From NCBI GenBank assembly GCA_025093555.1, contig JAIWNF010000027.1, positions 62,001-126,000 of the forward strand: a stretch of 64,000 nucleotides of DNA, read 5' to 3'. Under the pieces are notes generated by a model, which saw nothing but the letters and a program-made list of their open reading frames with translations, ran no database searches and was not told the origin of the DNA. Both the position numbers and the translations under genes were made by a program. Origin of the DNA: Circinella umbellata (Eukaryota > Mucoromycota > Mucoromycetes > Mucorales > Lichtheimiaceae). The stretch's first letter is position 1. Each line of letters begins with the position of its first letter. Of the stretch, positions 44,620-57,730 are shown piece by piece.

Positions 44620-45377
44620 ATTCTTTCTCATCCAGAAAATTAATAAGGAGAAAAACATTATTATGGGTATTCTACTTGAAAAATCAAAACTAAAACCGGT
44701 TTTGATAAAGCAGAGTGCATTTGAGTAGTGGTAAGAAAGATATCTACTTTGCGTAATGTCACTTCCAGCTTCTCCTCAAGCATTTTCAATAGATTGTTAA
44801 AAAACATGACTATTAGAAAAGAATGAAGGTTGAAAAATGACATTTAATAATTTAGAAAATAAGCTATTTTATTCAAGGTCTCAAATATTTACAGCTTATA
44901 GATTGTAAATTTTTAAATTAGTTTTTGTGTTGCTATAGCAAGAGAAAAAGCGGGCGATAAGTGACCCATATGCTAACATGACAGTATTAAACGACTGTTT
45001 GTTTGTCTATAAGCTTTGCTTATATAATTATCAGTTTTTCTAAGAAAAAGAATACAAATGTCAGTAGGAACCCATAATAAATAACCACATAGTAAAAAGT
45101 TATGTTTTATAAACTTGAATTTTCTTTTATTGTGATAAAGATGCAATATAGAGTAAAATCAAAATAATTTATTTGTTGATTCACGTTATTCGGCAATTAC
45201 AAAAAGGGGACAGACAAATAGGAGTAAAGTATAACAAATAAGAATCATGTATCATAATATATCATATCATTTACGCTAGTTTTTGAAAAGCTCGTTTTGT
45301 AATCTTGATAGTTCAGGATATCGTGTTGTCATCATAATTATTTTTTTTTTACCAAAGTTCTTCAAATATGCGTATCT

Positions 45378-45602
45378 TTATTGAGAGAGAGAATCACAAA
45401 AAGCCATGCAATCCTCATCAGGGTCATTCGCACATGCCTGACAGTATTCTTCGTCTGTCAACTGTCTTTTTACTGGATTTAAATTAACGTCTCTTTTTTG
45501 TCCAGCGGATTCTGGTACATTATCAGGACTGGTAGCCGATACGGAAGAAATTGCAAAAAGAGCCAAACTAACGAGGGCAACAATGGAAGTAAAATTGCGC
45601 AT
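45378..45602 (-). CDS. secreted Kex2-processed four-cysteine peptide, copy 1
   Basis: A 74-residue precursor. A signal peptide of about 23 residues (MRNFTSIVALVSLALF... to SVSA) is followed by a short pro-region with two Lys-Arg sites (GQKR and NPVKR) and a 28-residue acidic tail with cysteines spaced C-x2-C-x7-C-x3-C. Fungal Kex2 cleaves after Lys-Arg, so a mature peptide starting QLTDEEYC is expected. No intron is needed. A TATAAAA lies 110 bp upstream. No known family was recognised; a defence, signalling or effector-type secreted peptide is possible, but function is unknown. Copies 2 and 3 lie at the same place in the next units. Confidence 0.75.
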   Translation of the reverse strand: MRNFTSIVALVSLALFAISSVSATSPDNVPESAGQKRDVNLNPVKRQLTDEEYCQACANDPDEDCMAFCDSLSQ

Positions 45603-45711
45603 GGTTATAATAATAATAAATAAAATGTACTGAAAATAAGAATATTGCTCGGATTTATGATTACTATTTATATTAATTTCTTTTTTTAAATCTAGAAGTA
45701 TGGGAGTAGAG

Positions 45712-45718
45712 TTTTATA
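45712..45718 (-). promoter_or_regulatory. TATA box of the peptide gene (copy 1)
   Basis: TATAAAA on the minus strand, 110 bp before the ATG. It is conserved at the same distance in units 2 and 3, within more than 200 bp that are identical between units 1 and 2. Confidence 0.55.
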
Positions 45719-48700
45719 AATAATCATACTCCATAGCATATAGCAAAACAAAAAACGGAAAAGGCGTTTAAATTTCAGGAGTTGTTTTCGTTGATCATCA
45801 CTTCTCTATTATTCTGTCCAATTTTGTTGTCTAATATTGATACGTACTCAAATAAATCATGCACAATTTTATACCACTACCACTACTACTACTACTACTC
45901 CGAGTATATCAGTTATTAACTTTGTTCACTTTTTATGTAGATCTGATGTTACTCCTCAGGCCCCTTTTGCAGTAAATAGGGGCATCCTCTTGGTTCTATG
46001 CCTGGTAAAAACATTTTAGCTCGATTGTTAGTATTGAAAGGAGTGGGGCTGTACTATGTGTAAGTGTATTAGATACTATACGATAATATTCAGAGAACAG
46101 GTTATTACTTGTTGAAATTTGGTTTTTTCTCTTTATAGAGCTGTATTGAACTTCAATCACGCCCACGTTATGGCACGAGTCGATTGTTTTTATTAAACAC
46201 ATACCAAATAGAGAGTTCAGCTGTAGTTACTAGAATATTGGTACGTGTATATACAATAATGTGAGTTCCATACAGAAGAAACGGAGCTTCGTTTGAATGT
46301 ATAATATGATTTTCAAATACTCTTATTACTGCAGAACGAAAGGGATATCCATCGTACTTATTTCTCTCATTTTTTGTTTTCTTACCCCAGCATGTATGCC
46401 TTTGTTCGTACTCAAGAAATGTGCTTTTGGACAATTTATCTATATTATAACATCCTACTGCTATATAAGTACTACTTTTACCTAATAATAAATATTTAGC
46501 TATTTTTGTTATATTATTTTGTATAGAAAAGTTATAGTATTAGTAGCAGTTGCAGTGAAGTAAGTAAAATAATATAAAGGACTATTAACCATAAAGTATA
46601 CTGATTGGTAATGTGCTATCAGAATACCTTACGCTATATTACGTATAAGCACCATTATGCACAAGTCAAAATAATATAAAGTAGATCGCACAAGGAGTGC
46701 TTTTTGTATGTTTTTGTAATGTACACTTTTCTGTAACGTATGAAAGAAATTATACCTATCTGAAAATTTCAGGAGTAAAGCTACTATACAGTATACGCCG
46801 ATGTTTTTCATTTATGATATCCCCTGAAAAATGGCAAACTGCCATTTCAGTCATATGTCCGTGTTATAGCTCAAAAATTCATTGCTAGCTACTTCTTTTT
46901 TTTTCTTTTTAAATGTTATATCTGAAGTGTCTTAAAGTAGAATACAGCAATTGACCAAAAGTATTAAGCGCTTAATAATACAGATTTTTTGAACGATATT
47001 TTTTTTTCAGTTTGTACTGCTTACTATAAAATTACTGTATTGCGTGATATAAAGAAAGTGGCATTGTCGATAAAGTTAAGTAAATAGTAACAATATTGCT
47101 ATAAATATAGTTATGGTAGCAACGCTCTTAATATTTATTTTTATATATATTCTTATCCCTTTGTACCGCAAGGAAGCGACTGTGTGTCTATAGACGAATG
47201 TCACTTAGTCTTCCATAATAAATAAACAAAAATTTTCAATTATTACTATAAATAAAAGTTAACTCTTTTTTGAAAAGCAAATGGTGGATTAATAAAAAAA
47301 TACTCTATGCTCGGGAATGCTTTGTTCTTTGGATAGTGTGGCAAATACAACAAAGTTAGAAAAAAGTATGCATCGTGACATATATCTAAATTTTATAGTT
47401 GTGAGACAGGGATGCTTTGATGTGATCTAAGAAAACCGCTCTACTAATAATTAACAAGCATAAAATGTCTTTATCAATTCCCCTCTCCCCTGAGTTATAA
47501 GTTGTCATGGGGGTAAAGCGGATGATTGACGACCTATTCATATCTTTTACCACCATGAATAGCGACAGCTAAAATTTTATAGCAATACGGAGTGCCTTTT
47601 TTAACACGATAACGAGCTCGAAGAGAAATGTAATTTAAACCTATAAACTAAACAGTATCAATAACATAATAAAAAAACGTCTCTCCTTCAGTAGTATCAA
47701 AGGAAGTTTTCTTTATCCCAAGTGTGTATACTTTAAGCCATTACAGTAAAAACAATATTAAAATACTTGGAAACTTTTTTGATTGATTTGTTTTTATTTT
47801 TTAATTATAATAAGCAAATGACTTGCAAATACGTAAGACTACTGATAAAGATACATCCATCGGACACCTGCTGTTACGTTAACAGTTGCCTTTACATATA
47901 TATTATTAATAGAAGATGTATTTGTAACATCATGTGCCGAGAAACATTATGCGCTGTTTTTATTAAATATGAGGACCATGTTATATTACATTCTATATAG
48001 CCAATATTATAATCATTACAGTAACAGTAGCATCAAGCCTCTTTTTAATTATATATTACGCATTACTTATAATAGACATTATAAGTAACTCATCAAACAA
48101 AGTGGTATCATTTATTTCATTTTAAAGTTAGTTGTCCTTATGTTATTGCATAGAAAGCAAATAAACAATTTTTTTCTGAATAAAAGTATCATAAGTCAAA
48201 TATTTAAAAAGTAACGTTCATATCGAATAGAAAGTTATAATAATGGAGACGTTTCTCAAAAAGTATACAAGTGAAAGTAATATAAAAAGGTAAGTGGATA
48301 TCGTTGCGATTTTGTTTTTAATTCGTAGAAGGATAATATTTATACAAAATATAAATAATCAAGTGCTAAACGGCTCGATAGTTGGATATAGATTACCATA
48401 TAATAACGTGCTTTCGAGCCACATTAAAGCTGTATTTTTTTTTATCTAAGAAACTATCAGACACAAATAGGTACCAATAGTAGCTTGTTATGTGTATCTG
48501 CTTTTGTTGTTATATCATAGACGCAGCCGCGCCCATATAATGTTTCTATAGTCATTTTTACCTTTAATCCAATGACAGATTTTTTATCCAGTAATTGCTG
48601 ATACTCTTTTGTTCTGGATTTACCTTTTATGTCATTAAAAAAGACACACGTAGCGTTTGTTGTTGATATTACATTACGACACATTGAAAAGATGTAAATA

Positions 48701-48923
48701 GGACTCTTATATAATAGGTATACAATTTATGTAGCGGTCGTCATTATACTACCGGTAAATAGATGGATTTATATCAAAGATAAAGAAAAATCCAATGTTA
48801 AAAATAGCACTCTTACTATCTATCAAAAAACCTACTGGGAATTGCTTCAAATTCTACATAATCTATAAAAACTCAAGACAGAAATTCTAGTTTTTTATAT
48901 TTGTTTATGCACTTTTTTTTGGG

Positions 48924-48991
48924 GGTGGGAGCTGACCAGAAGCGCATTATGCCACTATAATGTCAGTAGTTCAAGAGTGACGCGCCCCACC
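48924..48991 (+). other. tRNA-like sequence in unit 1
   Basis: The ends GGTGGG and CCCACC pair. Inside are GCT/AGC as a short D-like stem, CATTAT/ATAATG around GCCACT as an anticodon-like stem, and AGTTCAAGAGT resembling a B-box. Stem lengths are irregular, so this may be a tRNA relic, a tRNA-derived short repeat, or chance. Confidence 0.25.
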
Positions 48992-50024
48992 TATAGTCAG
49001 TTTTTTTTTCAATGATATCTCCAAATATGCAATCGAGTGGATGATTTTGTTGTTAAATTGAATGATGTTTGATATTATTAATTTTTATATACTACGGTTT
49101 AGTTATGCTTTGAAGCAATACATGTGTTAATGCCTTTTTGTTCTTTATGAGCAATTTCATAAAGGACGATTCTTTCCTTTCACACAAACGAAACTATCAC
49201 GTTCGTATTTTTTCTTTTGTATATTGTGGTTTAAAACTTTCATTGTAAAGTCACTGGTCTGGTCTTTCTCATTCAGAAATCTGGTGAGGAGAGAAACATT
49301 ACACTATGGTTACTCAACTTGAAAAATCAAAATTAAATAAAAACGGTTTTGATAAAGCAGAGTACATCTGAGTAGTGGTAATAAGAAGGGTATATCCACT
49401 TTACATAATGTTACTTCCAGCTTCTCCTCAAGCATTTTCAATAGATTGATAAAAAACATGACTATTAGAAAAGAATGAAGGTTGGAAAATGACATTTAAT
49501 AATTTAGAAAATAAGCTATTTTATTCAAGGTCTCAAATATTTACAGCTTATAGATTGTAATTTTTAAATTAGTTTTTGTGTTGCTATAGCAAGAGAAAAA
49601 GCGGGCGATAAGTGACCCATATGCTAACATGACAGTATTAAGCGACTGTTCGCTTGTCTATAAGCTTTGCTTATATAATTATCAGTTTTTTTAAGAAAAG
49701 GAATACAAATGTCAGTAGGAACCCATAATAAATAACCACATAGTAAAAAGTTATGTTTTATAAACTTGTATTTTCTTTTATTGTGATAAAGATGTAATAT
49801 AGAGTAAACTCAAAAATAATTTATTTGTTGATTCACATTATTCGACAATTACAAAAAGAAACAGATAAATAGGAGTAAAGTATAACAAATAAGAATCATG
49901 TATCATAATATATCATATCATTTACGCTAGTTTTTGAAAAGCTCGTTTTGTAATCTTGATAGTTCAGGATATCGTGTTGTCCATAATTATTTTTTTTACC
50001 AAAGTTCTTCAAATATGCGTATCT

Positions 50025-50249
50025 TTATTGATAGAGAGAATCACAATAATCCACGCATTCACTATTAGGTTCATACGCACATGCGTCACAGTATTCTTCG
50101 TCTGTCGACTGTCTTTTTATTGGATTTAAATAAACGTCTCTTTTTTGTTCAGCGAATTCTGGTACATTATCAGGACTGGTAGCCGATACGGAAGAAATTG
50201 CAAAAAGAGCCAAACTAACGAGGGCAACAATGGAAGTAAAATTGCGCAT
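50025..50249 (-). CDS. secreted Kex2-processed four-cysteine peptide, copy 2
   Basis: A 74-residue precursor like copy 1, with the first 31 residues identical, including the whole signal peptide. Both Lys-Arg sites are kept (EQKR, NPIKR). The 28-residue tail keeps the four cysteines and their spacing, yet differs from copy 1 at about 11 positions (for example YCDACAYEPNSEC against YCQACANDPDEDC). The change is concentrated after the last processing site. Confidence 0.75.
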   Translation of the reverse strand: MRNFTSIVALVSLALFAISSVSATSPDNVPEFAEQKRDVYLNPIKRQSTDEEYCDACAYEPNSECVDYCDSLYQ

Positions 50250-53200
50250 GGTTATAATAATAATAAATAAAATGTACTGAAAATAAGAATATTGCTCGGA
50301 TTTATGATTACTATTTATATTAATTTCTTTTTTTAAATCTAGAAGTATGGGAGTAGAGTTTTATAAATAATCATACTCCATAGCATATAGCAAAACAAGA
50401 AACGGAAAAGGCGTTTAAATTTCAGGAGTTGTTTTCGTTGATCATCACTTCTCTACTATTCTGTCCAATTTTGTTGTCTAATATTGATACGTACTCAAAT
50501 AAATAATGCACAATTTTATACCACTACTACTCCGAGTATTATTAACTTTGTTCACTTTTTATGTTGATCTGATGTTACTCCTCAGGCCCCTTTTGCAGTA
50601 AATAGGGGCATCCTCTTGATTCTATGCCCGGTAAAAACATTTTATCTCGATTGTTAGTATTGAAAGGAGTGGGGCTGTATTATGTGTAAGTGTATTAGAT
50701 ACTATACGATAATATTCAGAGAACAGGTTATTACTTGCTGAAATTTGGGTTTTTCTCTTTATAGAGCTGTATTGAACTTCAATCACGCCCACGTTATGAC
50801 ACGAGTCGATTGTTTTTATTAAGAACATACCAAGTAGAGAGTTCAGCCGTAGTTACTAGAATATTGGTACGTGTATATACAATAATGTGAGTTCCATACA
50901 GAAGAAACGGAGCTTCGTTTGAATGTATAATATGATTTTCAAATACTCTTATTACTGCAGAACGAAAGGGATATCCATCGTACTTATTTCTCTCATTTTT
51001 TGTTTTCTTACCCCAGCATGTATGCCTTTGTTCGTACTCAAGAAATGTGCTTTTGGACAATTTATCTATATTATAACATCCTACTGCTATATAAGTACTA
51101 CTTTTACCTAATAATAAATATTTAGCTATTTTTGTTATATTATTTTGTATAGAAAAGTTATAGTACTTGTAGCAGTTGCAGTGAAGTAAGTAAAATAATA
51201 TAAAGGACTATTAACCATAAAGTATACTGATTGGTAATGTGCTATCAGAATACCTTACGCTATATTACGTATAAGCACCATTATGCACAAGTCAAAATAA
51301 TATAAAGTAGATCGCACAAGGAGTGCTTTTTGTATGTTTTTGTAATGTACACTTTTCTGTAACGTATGAAAGAAATTATACCTATCTGAAAATTTCAGGA
51401 GCAAAGCTACTATACAGTATACGCCGATGTTTTTCATTTATGATATCCCCTGAAAAATGGCAAACTGCCATTTCAGTCATATGTCCGTGTTATAGCTCAA
51501 AAATTCATTGCTAGCTACTTCTTTTTTTTTCTTTTTAAATGTTATATCTGAAGTGTCTTAAAGTAGAATACAGCAATTGACCAAAAGTATTAAGCGCTTA
51601 ATAATACAGATTTTTTGAACGATATTTTTTTTTCAGTTTGTACTGCTTACTATAAAATTACTGTATTGCGTGATATAAAAGAAAGTGGCATTGTCGATAA
51701 AGTTAAGTAAATAGTAACAATATTACTATAAATATAGTTATGGTAGCAACGCTCTTAATATTTATTTTTATATATATTCTTATCCCTTTACCGCAAGGAA
51801 GCGACTGTATGTCTATAGACGAATGTCACTTAGTCTTCCATAATAAATAAACAAAAATTTTCAATTATTACTATAACTAAAAGTTAACTCTTTTTTGAAA
51901 AGCAAATGGTGGATTAATAAAAAAATACTCTATGCTGGGGAATGCTTTGTTTTTTGGATAGTGTGGCAAATACAACAAAGTTAAAAAAAAGTATGGATCG
52001 TAACATACTTCTAAATTTTATAGTTTTGAGACAGGGATGCTTTGATGTGATCTGAGAAAGCCGCTCTACTAATAATTAACAAGCATAAAAATGGCTTCAT
52101 CAATTCCCCTCTCCCCTGAGTTATAAGTTGTCATGGGGGTAAAGCGGATGATTGACGACCTATTCATATCTTTTACCACCATGAATAGCGACAGCTAAAA
52201 TTTTATAGCAATACGGAGTGCGTTTTTAACACGAGACCGAGCTCGAAGAAAAATGTTCAAAAACAATTAAAACATATAAACTGAACAGTATCAATAACAT
52301 AATAAAAAAAACGTCTCTCCTTCAGTAGTATCAAAGGAAGTTTCTTTTATCCAAAGTGTGTATACTTCAAGCCATTATTATAAAAACAATATTAAAATAC
52401 TTAATAACTTTTTTGATTGATTTGTTTTTATTTTTCAATTATAATAAACAAATGACTTGCAAATACGTAAGATTACTAATAAAGATACATCTATCGGACA
52501 CCTGCTGTTACGTTAACGGTTGCCTTTACATATATATTATTAATAGAAGATGTATTTGTAACATCATGTGCCGAGAAACATTATGCGCTGTTTTTATTAA
52601 ATATGAGGACCATGCTATATTACATTCTATATAGCCAATATTATAATCATTACAGTAACAGTAGCATCAAGCCTCTTTCTAATTATATATTACGCATTAC
52701 TTATAATAGACATTATAAGTAACTCATCAAAGTGGTATTATTTATTTCATTTCAAAGTTAGGTGTTCTTATGTTATTGCATAGAAAGCAAAGAACAATTT
52801 TTTTCTGAATAAAAGTATCATAAGTCAAATATTTAAAAAGTAACGTTCATATCGAATAGAAAGTTATAATAATGGAGACGTTTCTCAAAAAGTATACAAG
52901 TGAAAGTAATATAAAAAGGTAAGTAGATATCGTTGCGATTTTGTTTTTAATTCGTAGAAGGATAATATTTATACAAAATATAAATAATCAAGTGCTAAAC
53001 GGCTCGATAGTTGGATACAGATTACCATATAATAACGTGCTTTCGAGCCACATTAAAGCTGTATTTTTTTTTTATCTAAGAAACTATCAGACACAAATAG
53101 GTACCAATAGTAGCTTGTTATGTGTATCTGCTTTTGTTGTTATTTCATAGACCCAGCCGCGCCCATATAATGTTTCTATAGTCATTTTTACCTTTAATCC

Positions 53201-53553
53201 AATGACAGATTTTTTATCCAGTGATTACTGATACTCTTTTGTTCTGGATTTACCTTTTATGTCATTAAAAAAGACACACGTAGCGTTTGTTGTTGATATT
53301 ACATTACGACACATTGAAAGGATGTAAATAGGACTCTTATATAATAGGTATACAATTTATGTAGCGGTCGTCATTATACTACCGGTAAATAGATGGATTT
53401 ATATCAAAGATAAAGAAAAATCCAATGTTAAAATTAGCACTCTTACTATCTATCAAAAAATCTACTGGGAATTGCTTCAAATTCTACATAATCTATAAAA
53501 ACTCAAGACAGAAATTCTAGTTTTTTATATTTGTTTATGCACTTTTTTTTGGG

Positions 53554-53622
53554 GGTGGGGAGCTGACCAGAAGCGCATTATGCCACTATAATGTCAGTAG
53601 TTCAAGAGTGACGCGCCCCACC
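53554..53622 (+). other. tRNA-like sequence in unit 2
   Basis: Same element as at 48924 with one extra G, giving a perfect 7-bp terminal stem GGTGGGG/CCCCACC. D- and T-like arms remain irregular. Low confidence as a real tRNA. Confidence 0.25.
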
Positions 53623-53893
53623 TATAGTCAGTTTTTTTTTCAATGATATCTTCAAATATGCAATCGGGTGGATGATTTTGTTGTTAGATTGAATGATGTT
53701 TGATATTATTAATTTTTATATACTACGGTTTAGTTATGCTTTGAAGCAATACATGTGTTAATGCCTTTTTGTTCTTTATGAGCAATTTCATGAAGGTCGA
53801 TTCTTTCCTTTCACACAAACGAAACTATCACGTTCGTATTTTTTCTTTTGTATAGTGTGGTTTAAAACTTTCATTGTAAAGTCACTGGTCTGG

Positions 53894-56800
53894 TCTTTCT
53901 CATTCAGAAATCTGGTGAGGAGAGAAACATTACACTATGGTTACTCAACTTGAAAAATCAAAATTAAATAAAAACGGTTTTGATAAAGCAGAGTACATCT
54001 GAGTAGTGGTAATAAGAAGGGTATATCCACTTTACATAATGTTACTTCCAGCTTCTCCTCAAGCATTTTCAATAGATTGTTAAAAAACATGATTATTAAA
54101 ATCGAATGAAGTTTGAAAAATGACATTTAATAATTTAGAAAATAAGCTATTTTATTCAAGGTCTCAAATATTTACAGCTTATAGATTGTAATTTTTAAAT
54201 TAGTTTTTGTGTTGCTATAGCAAGAGAAAAAGCGGGCGATAAGTGACCCATATGCTAACATGACAGTATTAAACGACTGTTTGTTTGTCTATAAGCTTTG
54301 CTTATATAATTATCAGTTTTTTTAAGAAAAAGAATACAAATATCAGTAGGAACCCATAATAAATAACCACATAGTAGTAAAAAGTTATGTTTTATAAACT
54401 TGTATTTTCTTTTATTGTGATAAAGATGCAATATAGAGTAAAATCAAAATAATTTATTTGTTGATTCACGTTATTCGACAATTACAAAAAGGGAACAGAC
54501 AAATAGGAGTAAAGTATAACAAATAAGAATCATGTATCATAATATATCATATCATTTACGCCAGTTCTTGAAAAGCTCGTTTTGTAATCTTGATAGTTCA
54601 GGATATCGTGTTGTCATCATAATTATTTTTTTTTTACCAGAGTTCTTCAAATATGCGTATCTTTATCGATGGGGAGGATAACAAAAATCCATGCATTCAT
54701 CATCAGGGTCATAGTCACATGATTCACAGTATTCTTTGTCTGTCAACTGTCTTTTTATTGGATTTAAATTAACGTCTCTACTTTGTCCAACGGATTCTGG
54801 TAAATTATTAGGACTGGTAGCCGATACGGAAGAAATTGCAAAAAGAGCCAAACTAACGAGGGCAACCATGGAAGTAAAATTGCGCATGGTTATAATAATA
54901 ATAAATAAAATGTACTGAAAATAAGAATATTGCTCGGATTTATGTTTACTATTTATATTAATTTTTTTTTTAAATTTAGAAGTATGGGAGTAGAGTTTTA
55001 TAAATAATCATACTCCATAGCATATAGCAAAACAAGAAACGGAAAAGGCGTTTAAATTTCAGGAGTTGTTTTCGTTGATCATCACTTCTCTATTATTCTG
55101 TCCAATTTTGCTGTCTAATATTGATACGTACTCAAATAAATCATGCACAATTTTATACCACTACTACTACTACTCCGAGTATATCAGTTATTAACTTTGT
55201 TCACTTTTTATGTCGATCTGATGTTACTCCTCAGGCCCCTTTTGCAATAAATAGGGGCATCCTCTTAGTTCTATGCCCGGTAAAAACATTTTATCTCGAT
55301 TGTTAGTATTGAAAGGAGTGGGGCTGTATTATGTGTAAGTGTATTAGATACTATACAATAATTTATTCAGAGAACAGGTTATTACTTGCTGAAATTTGGT
55401 TTTTTCTCTTTATAGAGCTGTATTGAACTTCAATTATGCCCACGTTATGACACGAGTCGATTGTTTTTATTGAAAACATACCAAATAGGAAGTTCAGCCA
55501 TAGTTACTAGAATATTGGTATGTGTATATACAATAATGTTAGTTCCATACAGAAGAAACGGAGTTTCGTTTGAATGTATAATATGATTTTCAAATACTCT
55601 TATTACTGCAGAACGAAAGGGATATCCATCGTACTTATTTCTCTCATTTTTTGTTTTCTTACCCCAGCATGCACGCCTTTGTTCGTACCCAAGAAGTGTG
55701 CTTTTGGACAATTTATCTATTTTATAACATTCTATTGCTATATAAGTACTACTTTCAATTAATAATAATTATTTAACCATCTTTGTTATATTATTTTGTA
55801 TAGAAACGTTATAGTACTAGTACTAGTAGCAGTTGCAGTGAAGTAAGTAAAATAATATAAAGGGCTATTAACCACTAAGTAAACTGATTGGTGATGTGCT
55901 ATCAGAATACCTTACGCTATATTACGTATAAGCACCATCTTGCATAAGTCAAAATAATATAAAGTAGATCACACAAGGAGTGCTTTTTGTATGTTTTTGT
56001 AATGCACACTTTTCTGTAACGTATGAAAGAAATCACATCTACCTGAAAATTTCAGGAGCAAAGCTACTATAGAGTATACGCCGATGTTTTTTATTTATGA
56101 CATCCCCAACTACCATTCCAGTCATATGCCCGTCATATAGCTAAAAAAACATTGCGACGTAGCTACTTCTTTCTCTTCTAAAATGTCATATCTTAATATA
56201 TTAAAGTAGAATACAGCAATTGACTTAAAAATATTAAGTACTTAATTTATACTGATCTTTTGGACAATATATGTTCAGTTTGTACTGTTTACTATAAAAT
56301 CATTATATTAGACGTTATATACAAGAAAGTGTCATTATCGGTAAAGTTTATAAGTAAATAGTACATAATAATATTACTATAAATAAAAGTTAGAAAATAT
56401 TTGAAAAACACATGATGGATGAAAGAAAAAAAAACACTCTATGCTTAGAAATGCCATATTTCTTCGATAGTGGGCAAATACAACAAAGTTAGAAAAGGGT
56501 ATGTGGTAACATACATCTGAATTTTATAGTTGTGAGAGAGGGATGCTTTGATGCAATCTAGAGAAACCGCTCTACTAATAATTAACAAGCATAAAAATGA
56601 TTTTATCAATCCCCCCCCCCCTGAGTTTTAACGTCGTCATGGGGGTAAAGTAGATGATTGACAACCTATTCAATTCTTTTATCATCATGAATAGCAACAG
56701 CTAAAATCTTGACTACTTTTTCTTCTAACAATATGGAGTGTGTTTTTTAATACAAGAATGTGCTCGATAAAAAATGTTACAAGATCAATTAAAACCTATA

Positions 56801-57730
56801 AACCGAGCAGTATTAGCAAGAATAGAAACGCCTTTTTTTTTTCAGTAATATTAAAGAATACTTTCTTTACTGTAACTGGGTTATCAATAAAACCATTTGC
56901 TAAAGACACAGTGTTTGATTAAACATCTGAGCAAGTGACTGTATAATATAAGCTATTACGATTTTGGGAACATTAAGATACTTGGAAACTTATTTCATTG
57001 ATGTGTCTTTATTTGTATAAATTATACGAAGATAGCAAGGAATGTACTTGTATTTAACGCTATTATTTGTAGCCACACTAATCGGATACCTACTCTTACA
57101 CTAAAATGGCTGTCTCCATACAAAAATTATTAATACGTAGAGAATGTAATTATCCAAGATATCATGTGTCTGAAAAGATACTATATATTGTTTTTATTGA
57201 TAGGTGGAATGTATATTATATTTCTCACGCATATAATAATGAAAATGGTAATGGATCTTCTCGTCAATTATATATTATTCATTATTCGTAGTAATTATCA
57301 TAAGTAATTCATTAAAATAATATTAATTATTTTACTTTATAATTGTGGTGTTACTGCATAGAAACCAAGAAAGAAATATTTAAAGAATAAAGGTAGTATA
57401 GTAGAGCAAATATATAAAAATAAATAATGACATTCGTATCAACTAGAGAAAAATAAAGAGACCTATTTCATAAATCATATAAAACAAGTAGCACGTATAA
57501 AAAGATTGAAAATTGTAGCATTTCTGTTCCTGAATCTGTGCAAGAATAATATATGTACAAAAGTATAGAAAAATATCAAGCGGTGAACGTCAGCTGGATA
57601 GGTGTATATATTATGTAGCGTTCGTCATCATACTACAAGCGAATACCTAATTAAAGATAAAAAAAGTCTAGTGATAACAATAATACTTTTGCTACCTATA
57701 GTCACATGGTTCAAGCTAAGATTCTTTGTA
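53894..57730 (+). repeat. tandem unit 3, right half diverged
   Basis: Closely matches units 1 and 2 up to about 56,100. It then shows increasing substitutions and deletions while keeping order (for example TGTAGCGTTCGTCATCATACTAC near 57617). It marks the right edge of the array. Confidence 0.85.
54663..54887 (-). CDS. secreted Kex2-processed four-cysteine peptide, copy 3
   Basis: A 74-residue precursor with the signal peptide conserved except Ile7Met. The first dibasic site has become Ser-Arg (GQSR), while the second (NPIKR) is intact, so the same mature start is expected. The tail keeps C-x2-C-x7-C-x3-C but ends in CYPPHR instead of CDSLSQ. It is the most diverged intact copy. Confidence 0.72.
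   Translation of the reverse strand: MRNFTSMVALVSLALFAISSVSATSPNNLPESVGQSRDVNLNPIKRQLTDKEYCESCDYDPDDECMDFCYPPHR

Larger units (their letters stand above)
44620..49262 (+). repeat. tandem unit 1 (about 4.64 kb)
   Basis: Compared with the next unit, the shared anchor CTTGAAAAATCAAA lies at 44675, 49318 and 53949 (periods 4,643 and 4,631). Similarity to unit 2 is very high across most of the unit. It contains one intact peptide gene on the minus strand. The remainder (about 4.4 kb) carries only short frames such as 46168-46434 that are equally conserved in all frames and therefore not convincing as genes. Confidence 0.9.
49263..53893 (+). repeat. tandem unit 2 (about 4.63 kb)
   Basis: Direct repeat of unit 1 with few substitutions and small indels; for example the segment 50160-50380 is identical to its unit 1 counterpart. 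The peptide mature region is the conspicuous exception to this identity. Confidence 0.9.

Noticed and set aside
44661..44843. 60-codon frame with its repeats at 49310-49495 and 53941-54126
   Set aside because: Changes between units alter the frame end and composition, with no sign of protein constraint.
46168..46434. 88-codon frame repeated in the three preserved array units (also 50794-51060 and 55445-55711)
   Set aside because: The units are almost identical in all frames here, so conservation is uninformative; the frame is not recoverable in unit 0 and overlaps an equally open frame on the other strand.
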